Origin: Paenibacillus abyssi
Lineage (GTDB): Bacteria; Bacillota; Bacilli; Paenibacillales; Paenibacillaceae
Assembly: GCF_014640295.1 (NCBI RefSeq)
Contig: NZ_BMGR01000018.1
Location: 1 to 64,000 of the forward strand
Reading direction: 5' to 3'
DNA: 64,000 nt
Shown: positions 8,321 to 15,817 of the stretch, one piece after another
How positions within the stretch are numbered: position 1 is the first letter of the stretch
How the letters are laid out: every line of letters starts with the position of its first letter
The notes under the pieces: generated by a model
What the model was told of the DNA's origin: nothing
The model's input: only the letters and a program-made list of their open reading frames with translations
Databases searched by the model: none
Program-made: the position numbers and the translations under genes

Positions 8321-8491
8321 TTATTGCTTTAATTTTTTATAACGATTAAGGCCGATAACGCCAAGCGCAACTCCGATCACTAAAAAGGCGATGCCGACCG
8401 CTTTGTTCAAATACATGTAATCTACCACACCAAATACAATAAAAAATAAACCGACAACGGATAGCAAAAGCGGATTTTGTTTCTGTTTCAT
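8321..8491 (-). CDS. Small two-helix membrane protein, 56 aa
   Basis: A short gene encoding 56 residues (MKQKQNPLLLSVVGLFF...GLNRYKKLKQ): two hydrophobic helices separated by VDYMYLNKAV, with a lysine/arginine-rich C-terminus. AGGTG precedes the ATG with a short spacer. It resembles the many small DUF-type membrane proteins of Bacillales. The function is unknown. Confidence 0.5.
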   Translation of the reverse strand: MKQKQNPLLLSVVGLFFIVFGVVDYMYLNKAVGIAFLVIGVALGVIGLNRYKKLKQ

Positions 8492-8592
8492 CAGGCACCT
8501 CGAATTGTTTTATACGATTTTAGCATATCGAATGCATGAATGGGAAGTAAATTGACATGATATGCGCATCGTATCGTGTTCAAGCACGAAAC

Positions 8593-8630
8593 AAAAAATC
8601 CCCTACAGGCCTTGGCGGCCGGCAGGGGAT
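8593..8630 (-). terminator. Rho-independent terminator
   Basis: On the minus strand ATCCCCT...AGGGGAT, with an inner GCCGGCC-type pairing, is followed by six T. It lies 15 bp after the stop of the stalk-domain gene. Confidence 0.8.
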
Positions 8631-8644
8631 AAAACTGACGTGTA

Positions 8645-9214
8645 TTATTCCTCAAAACCGGTGATGATCCATTTATCCGACAGCTCGGTTTCGGAAATAT
8701 CACCGTTTAGGTAGTCGATGTAATCATTCGTTAAAATGGAGATCGTGCCTATCTCCACATACTCGTCACCCTCATAAGATTCATAGATCACCATGGAATA
8801 ATCGGCCCCGAATCCGACAAGCAGTTCGAAAATCATCTCAATATTAGCCGAGTCAGCTTCGATACCATCGATTTGTGTAAATGATACTCCAGCGGTTGTT
8901 TCTCCCGCTTCTTCAACGATCGCCAGGTCTTGGCCGCCATACTCGTTGATTTCCAATACGGTCTCAGCCGCATTGAACGAGTAGCTGTCAACTGTGACTG
9001 TATTGGTCTTTTTCGTGTAGCCTACTTCAGCGCCCAGCAATTCAGCCGCAGCCCGCAAAGGAACGTAAGTGACCCCTTTAATCAGGATCGGATCAACCTT
9101 GGCAACGCTGCCATTTACAATCAGCGTCATTTTTGTTGCAGCATAACTTCCTGCAGCAACCGACAACAGTAAGGCCAATGAGATGATGGTGGATAAAAAG
9201 ATTTTTTTTTTCAT
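8645..9214 (-). CDS. Secreted protein with copper-amine-oxidase-N/stalk domain
   Basis: A 189-residue exported protein. It has a KKK N-terminus, a hydrophobic core and a likely cleavage site after SYA (about residue 25). The following ~50 residues match the N-terminal stalk domain (Cu_amine_oxidN1) common in Paenibacillus surface proteins: LIVNGSVAKVDPILIKGVTYVPLRAAAELLGAEVGY. The acidic C-terminal ~110 residues are of unknown function. TAAGGAG precedes the ATG. It is a single gene with a terminator; it probably acts at the cell surface. Confidence 0.75.
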   Translation of the reverse strand: MKKKIFLSTIISLALLLSVAAGSYAATKMTLIVNGSVAKVDPILIKGVTYVPLRAAAELLGAEVGYTKKTNTVTVDSYSFNAAETVLEINEYGGQDLAIVEEAGETTAGVSFTQIDGIEADSANIEMIFELLVGFGADYSMVIYESYEGDEYVEIGTISILTNDYIDYLNGDISETELSDKWIITGFEE

Positions 9215-9362
9215 TTTTCCGCTCCTTAGTGATCTCCATCGGATGAAGGTATGACTTCATTTCATCATTATATGATACATAATGTATCGATTATAAGGCG
9301 AAAGATAAATAGATGTCAATTTTTATTCCTGCAAAATGATTAATTTCTTGATTATTCCATAC

Positions 9363-9389
9363 AAAAAAGCCCTTGATATATCAAGGGCT
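9363..9389 (-). terminator. Terminator downstream of tRNA-Leu
   Basis: On the minus strand AGCCCTTGAT pairs with ATCAAGGGCT, followed by six T, 16 bp after the tRNA end. Confidence 0.8.
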
Positions 9390-9404
9390 CACTGTGTTTG
9401 AAGT

Positions 9405-9491
9405 TGGTGCGGTCGAGAGGACTCGAACCTCCACGGCTGTTACACCACTAGAACCTGAATCTAGCGCGTCTGCCAATTCCGCCACGACCGC
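9405..9491 (-). tRNA. tRNA-Leu (CAG)
   Basis: An 87-nt cloverleaf on the minus strand. The acceptor stem is GCGGTCG/CGACCGC with discriminator A and encoded CCA. The anticodon stem CTAGA/TCTAG encloses the loop TTCAGGT, giving anticodon CAG. A long variable arm (typical of tRNA-Leu) and GGTTCGAGTCC in the T arm are present. Confidence 0.95.
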
Positions 9492-9744
9492 ATATGAAGT
9501 TGTGTCATGCGATTTCACTGCTTGGGTCTCGCAATCACGTTTTTTATATTAGCATGGGCCAAAGGTGAAGTCAAGCGATCGTTCAATGTTCTTTCAAAGT
9601 TGGAATTTTCACGCAATACACATAACTTCAGAGCTCGATAATATGACAAAGCAGGGTTGTGCCGGCCGCATACATATTTTACCGATCTATGTCGCACAAT
9701 GAGGATACTACGATACACAATAAGAGAAAAGAGGGCCCAATTAC

Positions 9745-10530
9745 ATGCAAAGGATAACAATAGGCGTATTGGCCGCTGTTCTTGTCATCAGTACTATGAC
9801 AGGAGCGGGCATGCCAAAAACAGACAAACAGGAGAAGCTGGTTGCCATCGTCATTGACGATTTCGGCAACCGCATGAGCGGGACGGAGGAAATGCTTAAG
9901 CTGCCGATCCCTTTGACAATGGCAATCATGCCATTCATGCCGACGACGAAGCAGGATGCGGAAGCCGCTTTTCAACGAGGACATGATGTCATCGTTCACT
10001 TGCCGATGGAACCGAATAAAGGCAAGCGGGAGTGGCTGGGCCCCGGTGCGATTACAACTGATCTTAGCGATGAAGAGATAAGGAAACGGGTCGAAGCGGC
10101 GATCGATGATGTTCCGCACGCCGTAGGGATGAATAACCATATGGGCTCCAAAGCTACGGCTGACGTACGGATCATGCGGGTCGTTCTTGGTGTCTGCAAG
10201 GAGAGAGGGTTGTTCTTCCTCGACAGCCGCACAACGTACAGAACAGTCGTCCCTCAGGTTGCCGCGGAGCTTGGCGTGCCGCTTTTGTCCAACAGCGTAT
10301 TTTTGGATGACGTATCCACTTTAACCCACATTACCCGTCAGCTCGGAAAGCTAAGCGATGAATTGGAGTCGAATGCCGTCTGTATTGCGATCGGTCATGT
10401 GGGCACGCCCGGCAAAAAAACAGCTGCAGCAATCGAACAATCGATTCCAAAGCTGCAGTCCAAGGCCCGGTTCGCCCATGCAACGGAGCTGCTGCCCTCA
10501 GCCGCCCGTAACGATCAAATATTGCCTTAA
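9745..10530 (+). CDS. Divergent polysaccharide deacetylase family protein (YibQ-like)
   Basis: A 261-residue exported protein; the first ~23 residues form a signal sequence. The domain matches the divergent polysaccharide deacetylase family (DUF610/YibQ): AIVIDDFG with the Asp pair near residues 38-39, IMPFMP, HLPMEP, GMNNHMGS, FFLDSRTT and IGHVGTPG. These are related to NodB-fold carbohydrate deacetylases, so action on cell-wall or other polysaccharide is likely (inference). AGAGGG precedes the ATG. Its last 33 bases overlap the 3' end of the convergent amidase gene. Confidence 0.82.
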   Translation: MQRITIGVLAAVLVISTMTGAGMPKTDKQEKLVAIVIDDFGNRMSGTEEMLKLPIPLTMAIMPFMPTTKQDAEAAFQRGHDVIVHLPMEPNKGKREWLGPGAITTDLSDEEIRKRVEAAIDDVPHAVGMNNHMGSKATADVRIMRVVLGVCKERGLFFLDSRTTYRTVVPQVAAELGVPLLSNSVFLDDVSTLTHITRQLGKLSDELESNAVCIAIGHVGTPGKKTAAAIEQSIPKLQSKARFAHATELLPSAARNDQILP

Positions 10531-11292
10531 GCCCGTCGCGATTGCTTCGGCAATATGGGTCTGTCCATGTGGATTCGTAAGCATCTTCAGGTCATCCGGA
10601 TGGCTGATAAAGCCCATTTCAACGATGACCGCAGGCTGCTCCACCTTACGAAGCAGATAGAACGGTTTTCCGAGCCTTGGCAGCGTGCGGGTGCCCTGCT
10701 GGTTATTTAACGCATTTTGAATAAAAAAGGCCAGCAGGGCGCTGCGGCCCTCGCTCTGATGTAATACGACGGGCCCCTTCGCACTGCGGTTGCGGGACCA
10801 ATTCACATGCAGGCTGACGAGCATACGGAGGTTGATCTCTTGGGACAGCTGGCTGCGCTGGGATAAATCACGTCCGTGCCGTGAGCGGGTAGCGTGCCAG
10901 CGATTGTCGTCGCTCAGCGCATAATCTGCGGTGCGGTTCATGACCGTACTGATGCCCTGCGCATTGAGCAGCAGATACAGCTTCTTGGCTACCGCCAGAT
11001 TGATGTCTTTCTCCAGCACGCCGCCTTCATGGGTACCGCCGTCAATTCCGCCGTGTCCAACATCGATGAGAATCTCCGCCTCGGGAAGCGCCCACTGATC
11101 ATCAAGCGGCTCCGCTTGGGCTTCGGGACACATATTCTTGCCGCATAAGCTCATTAGAAACATTAAACAACATAGGATTACACCTCTTTGAATCCGATAG
11201 CTCTTCAATTGTCTTCCCTCCAGGTGGTCTGGTCTGCTGCGTTGAATCACTTGTATGTTATAGCGTGACTCAATAATGGCAATCTCATGCAT
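10498..11292 (-). CDS. N-acetylmuramoyl-L-alanine amidase (Amidase_3)
   Basis: A 264-residue zinc amidase that would cleave the bond between muramic acid and the stem peptide of peptidoglycan. The predicted metal and catalytic residues are all present: H80 (DVGHGG), E94 (GGVLEKDINL), H162 (SLHVN) and catalytic E225 (VIVEMGFISHPDD). The N-terminal ~35 residues are basic and precede a hydrophobic signal or anchor (about residues 37-50), so the protein is exported or membrane-attached. AAAGGA lies 5 bases before ATG 11292. Tail-to-tail overlap with the polysaccharide deacetylase gene places two wall-modifying enzymes back to back. Confidence 0.87.
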   Translation of the reverse strand: MHEIAIIESRYNIQVIQRSRPDHLEGRQLKSYRIQRGVILCCLMFLMSLCGKNMCPEAQAEPLDDQWALPEAEILIDVGHGGIDGGTHEGGVLEKDINLAVAKKLYLLLNAQGISTVMNRTADYALSDDNRWHATRSRHGRDLSQRSQLSQEINLRMLVSLHVNWSRNRSAKGPVVLHQSEGRSALLAFFIQNALNNQQGTRTLPRLGKPFYLLRKVEQPAVIVEMGFISHPDDLKMLTNPHGQTHIAEAIATGLRQYLIVTGG

Positions 11293-11360
11293 GTTTGTCC
11301 TTTGCTGTTTCCGGCCACACTAAGGATAGTAAAAGGCGATTGGAAAGGGGGGAATCCAGG

Positions 11361-11561
11361 ATGGCGAAGAATGGAGCGGAATATGTAAAATATGTGACAG
11401 AACGCGTTGTTCATTATATGGAAACACCGAAAGAAGAAAGACACCGGCGTAGAGCGGAGGCGAAGGCGCATAAAGAGCCATGGTTAACACAATGGTTTGG
11501 CGTAGCGCCGCTCGGCTTAATGATATGGTGGAATGGCCGAAAAGGTCGGCAGCGCAAATAA
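11361..11561 (+). CDS. yqzE: YqzE family protein
   Basis: A 66-residue protein starting at ATG 11361, with AAAGGGGGG upstream. It shows the YqzE pattern: YVKYVTERVVHYMETPKEER, a stretch of basic residues, then a short hydrophobic C-terminal segment (LGLMIWW). In B. subtilis yqzE lies between the comG operon and yqhG/yqhH. Here comG genes are absent, but yqhG/yqhH remain 1.2 kb away. The function is unknown. Confidence 0.75.
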   Translation: MAKNGAEYVKYVTERVVHYMETPKEERHRRRAEAKAHKEPWLTQWFGVAPLGLMIWWNGRKGRQRK

Positions 11562-11577
11562 CCGCCTGCAGTATAAA

Positions 11578-11624
11578 GAGCCGGCCGGCATCCCGTGTCA
11601 AGATCCACGTGTGCCGGCCGGCTC
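11578..11624. terminator. Strong hairpin between convergent genes
   Basis: A 13-bp stem GAGCCGGCCGGCA/TGCCGGCCGGCTC between the ends of yqzE and the convergent secreted-protein gene. There is no T tract, but the position and stability suggest bidirectional termination. Confidence 0.5.
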
Positions 11625-11649
11625 ATTGTACGCCAGCGGTTCTACTCGT

Positions 11650-12591
11650 TTAATCGTAAAAACTGCCTGCCCCTGTTAGAACGTGAGATGGAATGAAACG
11701 GGCGCCTTCCTGAGCAACGGCAATATATAACCGGCCATCATCCCACTGCTGATATCCGATCACGGGCCATACATATCGGACAGTCTTCCCGTAAGGCTCC
11801 GCGCTGTACCACACCTTCTTGCGCTGCTCCAGGAGAAGGGACACCTCATTTATGACATTGCCCTTTATCGGCGGTTTGGTTAACCAAGGAAATCGTTCAT
11901 AAACATCAAAAGCCGGATTTAACTGTTTGGCAACAATGGTCGAAATTGGTGAAGCCGGCTTTTTTGAAGAAATTTCCGCATGTATCGTTTTCTTGACGGA
12001 CTGGTCGGCTTTATCCCATTCCTTCTCTGAAATCGGCAAATATTCGCCCGTCTTCGCATCAAAATAATGAACCGTTTTTTGCTCCTGACGCATTGTAACT
12101 TTCCACACGGCCAGCAGGGGAGAGAGATACATTTGTTCCAACTCAAATAACGGGTTGTGATTATTATTTTGCGGCAAGCGCTTAGGATAAGTTGAAGGGA
12201 TCAGTTCGAGCTGTACCATGGAGCTGTACAGCGGCTGCAGCGTAAACAACGGTTCTTTGCCATAACCGTATTCGCCTAATTGGTACCCGCCTTCAGGCTT
12301 GGCATGAACAACCATATAACCAAGCGGTGCATTGTCAGCGGTGAACGTAATGAGCCACCCGTGCGTGCCCGGGCCAAGAGCGGATATATGATACTCAGCA
12401 GATTTCCAGTCTTCAAAAGGCGGCTGCTTGGACAGCTCGTTCACCCAGAGGTCTACCTGCTGCTTGAGCCCGTTGTCCGCTGATAGGGCTGATTTGATGG
12501 CTGGAGGGTGCTCGTTCCGGGCTGCATAGACCGGATGGAGACTCGTAAAGAGCAGCACAGCAGCCGCATAGATCGGAATCCATTTGCGCAT
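11650..12591 (-). CDS. Secreted hypothetical protein, 313 aa
   Basis: A signal peptide is clear: MRKWIPIYAAAVLLF with cleavage near VYA (about residue 23). The mature part contains WLITFTADNAPLGYMVVHA, ELEQMYLSPLLAVWKVTM, and VHYFDAKTGEYLPI. The last phrase is the way PepSY-like and related secreted domains describe a strand-turn-strand, but I cannot assign a family with certainty. No catalytic motif is seen. AAGGAAGGTGA precedes the ATG. It sits between yqzE and yqhG, where B. subtilis has other small exported proteins. Confidence 0.6.
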   Translation of the reverse strand: MRKWIPIYAAAVLLFTSLHPVYAARNEHPPAIKSALSADNGLKQQVDLWVNELSKQPPFEDWKSAEYHISALGPGTHGWLITFTADNAPLGYMVVHAKPEGGYQLGEYGYGKEPLFTLQPLYSSMVQLELIPSTYPKRLPQNNNHNPLFELEQMYLSPLLAVWKVTMRQEQKTVHYFDAKTGEYLPISEKEWDKADQSVKKTIHAEISSKKPASPISTIVAKQLNPAFDVYERFPWLTKPPIKGNVINEVSLLLEQRKKVWYSAEPYGKTVRYVWPVIGYQQWDDGRLYIAVAQEGARFIPSHVLTGAGSFYD

Positions 12592-12760
12592 GATCGTCGT
12601 TTCACCTTCCTTACTAGTCGTTGCAAGCGATTGATTGTGTGAGCGTGTTACGTAATTGTATCGGACAAGCCCCGAAAAGGCTGTTGGAACCTGTCGCGCC
12701 CTCGCAGACGAGCAATGTTCTATTTTTGTTGGATTGCTGCGAACATCGTCTGAATAACCC

Positions 12761-13717
12761 CTAATCGATGCCGGCCAGATGAAAGATACCGCAGTTTATG
12801 GCAGATACAGTCACCCGGGGCCGGAACTGCCAGTCGATCTCAGCTTTGCGGTTATTGAATTGCTCCATGATCGCTTCGCGCCGTTCTTCCTCTGCCGATT
12901 CCAGGAGCGGTTCATAATAATGATTAACGACCTCCAGCTCTTCCTTAAGACGCGCGGCAGCGTCCTCAGCCCATCTGTAATCGTAGGTGCGAAGCTTTCG
13001 CTCCAACGTCGATTCTGCGATTGTAACGGCTTTGCCCAGTGTAATGCCATTACGGGTAAGATGGATGTTTGGCGGGAGCCGGGGCGTCATCTTCAGCGCG
13101 TTCAGCCGGTCCTGGAAATTCTCCACACACTGTCCGGTCGCCAGGGAGACGCCAAACGAATGCAGCTCCTCGCGTTTGCGGTCGCACTGAAACTCTACCC
13201 TCAGATTCACGCCAAGCCAAGGCGTATAAGCCGTAGACTCAAAAGGAGTGCTTGAGCGCGCGTCGGGCTCCTGAAACAGACAGACGTAGCTGCCGCTCGA
13301 TTGGGCGGCATCGAACAGCTGCTCGAGCCTTTTTGAGCCGTAATACAAGTCCTCCCGCGGCATCCTGCCGGTAGCCAATGCGCCGCCATGCACAAAGCCG
13401 TAGGACCGGCTAAGCGCTGACTTTGCCGCTTCGTCAGTCCGGTTCATGCCGCCGGGATTGGCCGCCGTGCCGCTGGAGGCTGACTGTTCTTTCGCACTGT
13501 CGTATTTCTCCTTGTTGGTGACGAATAGATACGACATCGTCTCCGGCTCGGCGCCTGTCCGGTCAACGAAGCTCCAATAATAAGGCCGCCCGGTAAGCAC
13601 CCGATCGGCTTCCGGAGACAGCTTAACCGTAAAATGATAGGGAGATTTCTCTATAATGCTGCAGTTTGTCGCATCGAGATAATGCTGGACGAACCGATGG
13701 ATCTGCTTCGAATTCAT
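12761..13717 (-). CDS. yqhG: YqhG family protein
   Basis: A 318-residue soluble protein whose N-terminus (IHRFVQHYLDATNCSIIEKS) and YWSFVDRTG...MSYLF segment match YqhG. GGAGGTG lies directly upstream, and the ATG overlaps the TGA of yqhH (ATGA), so the two are translationally coupled. The same yqhH-yqhG pair exists in B. subtilis. The molecular function is unknown. A Ser/Ala/Gly-rich insertion (around residues 75-100) looks like a flexible loop. Confidence 0.75.
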   Translation of the reverse strand: MNSKQIHRFVQHYLDATNCSIIEKSPYHFTVKLSPEADRVLTGRPYYWSFVDRTGAEPETMSYLFVTNKEKYDSAKEQSASSGTAANPGGMNRTDEAAKSALSRSYGFVHGGALATGRMPREDLYYGSKRLEQLFDAAQSSGSYVCLFQEPDARSSTPFESTAYTPWLGVNLRVEFQCDRKREELHSFGVSLATGQCVENFQDRLNALKMTPRLPPNIHLTRNGITLGKAVTIAESTLERKLRTYDYRWAEDAAARLKEELEVVNHYYEPLLESAEEERREAIMEQFNNRKAEIDWQFRPRVTVSAINCGIFHLAGID

Positions 13718-15540
13718 GGTCTCACCTCCACAGTGCGGCTCACCTTGTCAAGCAGAACTCCGATGGCCGGCGCTTTGCTCTGTGCCTCGTCAGGTTCCGG
13801 GAGCGTCTCCATCACCTGTCCGATCGTTTGTCCGAGCTGATTAAAGCGGCTGCGCAGATCCTCCTGTCCGGACGCTTCAAGCATCATCTGCGCGATCTGC
13901 TTCTCGATCGGCTTATCCCCTTTTTCGAAACGTTCCAGGATGTGGTCCAGCTGGCCGATAACCAGCTCGAACAGATTGATTTTCTCGTGCAGCAGGCTGA
14001 CGATATGCTCCTCGATCGTCCCGAGCGTACACAGGTTATAGATTTTGACGTCCTCGGTTTGCCCAAGGCGGTGCACGCGTCCGATCCGCTGCTCGACACG
14101 CATCGGGTTCCAAGGCAGATCAAAGTTGATCATATGGTGGCAGAACTGCAGGTTAATGCCTTCGCCGCCGGCTTCCGTTGCGATCAGCACCTGCGCCCGA
14201 CCCCGGAACAGATCCATCATCCAATCCTTTTTGCCACGGTTCATGCCGCCCCGGTACGGTACGGCTACAAGGTCGTGGCTGCGGAAAAACTGCAGCAAGT
14301 ACTCCTGTGTCGCCCGGTACTCGGTAAACAGAATGACCTTTTCGTTCATTTCGCGGATTAGCTCAAGGGCTTTCTCGGCTTTCGTATTTTCCTTGATCTG
14401 CCTGATGAACTCGACCAGCTCCCATATTTTCGGACGCATCGGAGAGTCCTCGGCTGTTTTCTTGAACAGATTGACCAAGGTGAGAAACACCGCGTCGCGG
14501 CTGCTGCACACTTCGCGCTGCAAGGTAACAAGGGAGAGCATGCTCGTCAGGTCACCGCCGCTTTCGTCATAGCGCTCCCGTACAAAGCCCGTCACAGCGT
14601 TATAGAGCGCCTGTTCTTCGGGGGAGAGCAGGAGCGGAACATTCTTCACGACACGTTTGGTAAAATGAATGCCGCCGTCGCCGCGCCGGTTGCGGATCAT
14701 GACAGTGGATAATGCTTCCTGCAACTGGTCTTCATTTTTAGGAAGCCGCTTGTCAACGACAAAGTTCGCTGCGAATTCCCGCTGACCTCCGAGTTGACCG
14801 GGCTTTAGCAGGGTAATGAGGTTGTAGAGCTCGTCCAGATCGTTCTGCACCGGCGTGGCGGTGAGCAGCAGGCAGTATTTTTTGCGGAGCTGGGTGACGA
14901 ACTGGTAGTTTGTTGTCTTCTTATTTTTAAGCTTGTGAGCTTCATCAATAATGATCAGGTCGTAGTCATTGCCCAGCAGAATATCGCGATGTGGATCCCG
15001 CTTGGCGGTATCGATCGAAGCGACCACAACGTCGTAGTGCCAGGTATGCTCTTTCTTTTGCGCGACGGCGGATATGCCGAACTTTTGGTTTAGCTCCCGC
15101 ACCCACTGCAGGACGAGTGAAGCAGGGACAAGAATAAGCGCGCGTTTGACAAGTCCGCGCACCATATATTCTTTGAGCACAAGCCCGGCTTCGATGGTTT
15201 TGCCAAGTCCTACCTCATCGGCAAGAATGGCCCGTCCGCCCATCTCATGCAGCACCTTGCACGCTGTGCTGATTTGATGCGGCATCGGTTCGAAGGAAGG
15301 AAGACTGCGAATGCATTGTAATTCATCAAAACTTCCCACCAGACGGGACTGCCGGGCTTCAATCGCCAGTTGATAGAGGGTCCAATCGTCCCAAGGGCCG
15401 TTGCGCCCCAAGCGGGCTTGAAGTTCATCATGCCAGCCGCGATCGAACTGCAGATCTACCAGCGGGTGCAGCCTGTTCTTTGCATTTTGCTGTAAGGCGC
15501 GGCTTGGAATGGAGTTGGAATGTATAGGAGTGTCAGCCAT
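13714..15540 (-). CDS. yqhH: SNF2-family DEAD/DEAH helicase YqhH
   Basis: A 608-residue Swi2/Snf2-type ATPase. Motif I is DEVGLGKT (residues 108-115), motif II DEAH (199-202), motif III LTATPVQND (about 226-234), and motif VI EQRIGRVHRLGQ (about residue 490). The helicase C domain also contains VLIATEAGGEGINLQFC. Such proteins translocate on double-stranded DNA or remodel protein-nucleic acid complexes; the target here is unknown. AAAGGAG lies 6 bases upstream of the ATG. It is the first gene of the yqhH-yqhG unit and is divergent from nrdJ. Confidence 0.88.
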   Translation of the reverse strand: MADTPIHSNSIPSRALQQNAKNRLHPLVDLQFDRGWHDELQARLGRNGPWDDWTLYQLAIEARQSRLVGSFDELQCIRSLPSFEPMPHQISTACKVLHEMGGRAILADEVGLGKTIEAGLVLKEYMVRGLVKRALILVPASLVLQWVRELNQKFGISAVAQKKEHTWHYDVVVASIDTAKRDPHRDILLGNDYDLIIIDEAHKLKNKKTTNYQFVTQLRKKYCLLLTATPVQNDLDELYNLITLLKPGQLGGQREFAANFVVDKRLPKNEDQLQEALSTVMIRNRRGDGGIHFTKRVVKNVPLLLSPEEQALYNAVTGFVRERYDESGGDLTSMLSLVTLQREVCSSRDAVFLTLVNLFKKTAEDSPMRPKIWELVEFIRQIKENTKAEKALELIREMNEKVILFTEYRATQEYLLQFFRSHDLVAVPYRGGMNRGKKDWMMDLFRGRAQVLIATEAGGEGINLQFCHHMINFDLPWNPMRVEQRIGRVHRLGQTEDVKIYNLCTLGTIEEHIVSLLHEKINLFELVIGQLDHILERFEKGDKPIEKQIAQMMLEASGQEDLRSRFNQLGQTIGQVMETLPEPDEAQSKAPAIGVLLDKVSRTVEVRP

Positions 15541-15719
15541 GGATGGCTCCTTTCCAGATCAAGGAATCAGATATACTTAGTATGACCCCAATGCCAGGGA
15601 ATCATAAGATCATGCTAAAAAAAGAGCAGCAGGAAGAAAACGAAAGCAAAGCGAATGTTGAATGGGGTTGTCTGAGTTATTTCGACAATTTCTTATTAGA
15701 ATCCCAATATCTAGTGTAG

Positions 15720-15725
15720 TATAAT
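15720..15725 (+). promoter_or_regulatory. -10 element of the nrdJ promoter
   Basis: TATAAT at 15720-15725, about 90 bp before the nrdJ start, in an otherwise featureless AT-rich gap. No good -35 was seen at the usual distance (TTAGAA at 18 bases is the best). Confidence 0.5.
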
Positions 15726-15734
15726 GATAAATGC

Positions 15735-15750
15735 ACACAATATATTGTAT
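15735..15750 (+). promoter_or_regulatory. NrdR box upstream of nrdJ
   Basis: The 16-base sequence ACACAATATATTGTAT matches the NrdR consensus (ACACWATATATWGTGT) at 15 of 16 positions. It starts 10 bases after the -10 element, so a bound NrdR repressor would cover the transcription start. A weaker TACTATATTT-like half lies about 23 bases further on. Confidence 0.8.
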
Positions 15751-15817
15751 CGGTTACATATACTATATTTGACTTATTGTGGCGTAGATTCGGCAATTGA
15801 CGGGAGGCGTTTGGTTA

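Noticed and set aside
12701-12756. Terminator of yqhG on the minus strand
   Set aside because: CAGACGA...TCGTCTG arms exist but with a four-base bulge, a long loop and no T tract in the right place.
15756-15775. Second NrdR box
   Set aside because: Only the AT core matches; the outer ACAC/GTGT positions are lost and the spacing to the first box (~23) is not one of the usual ones.
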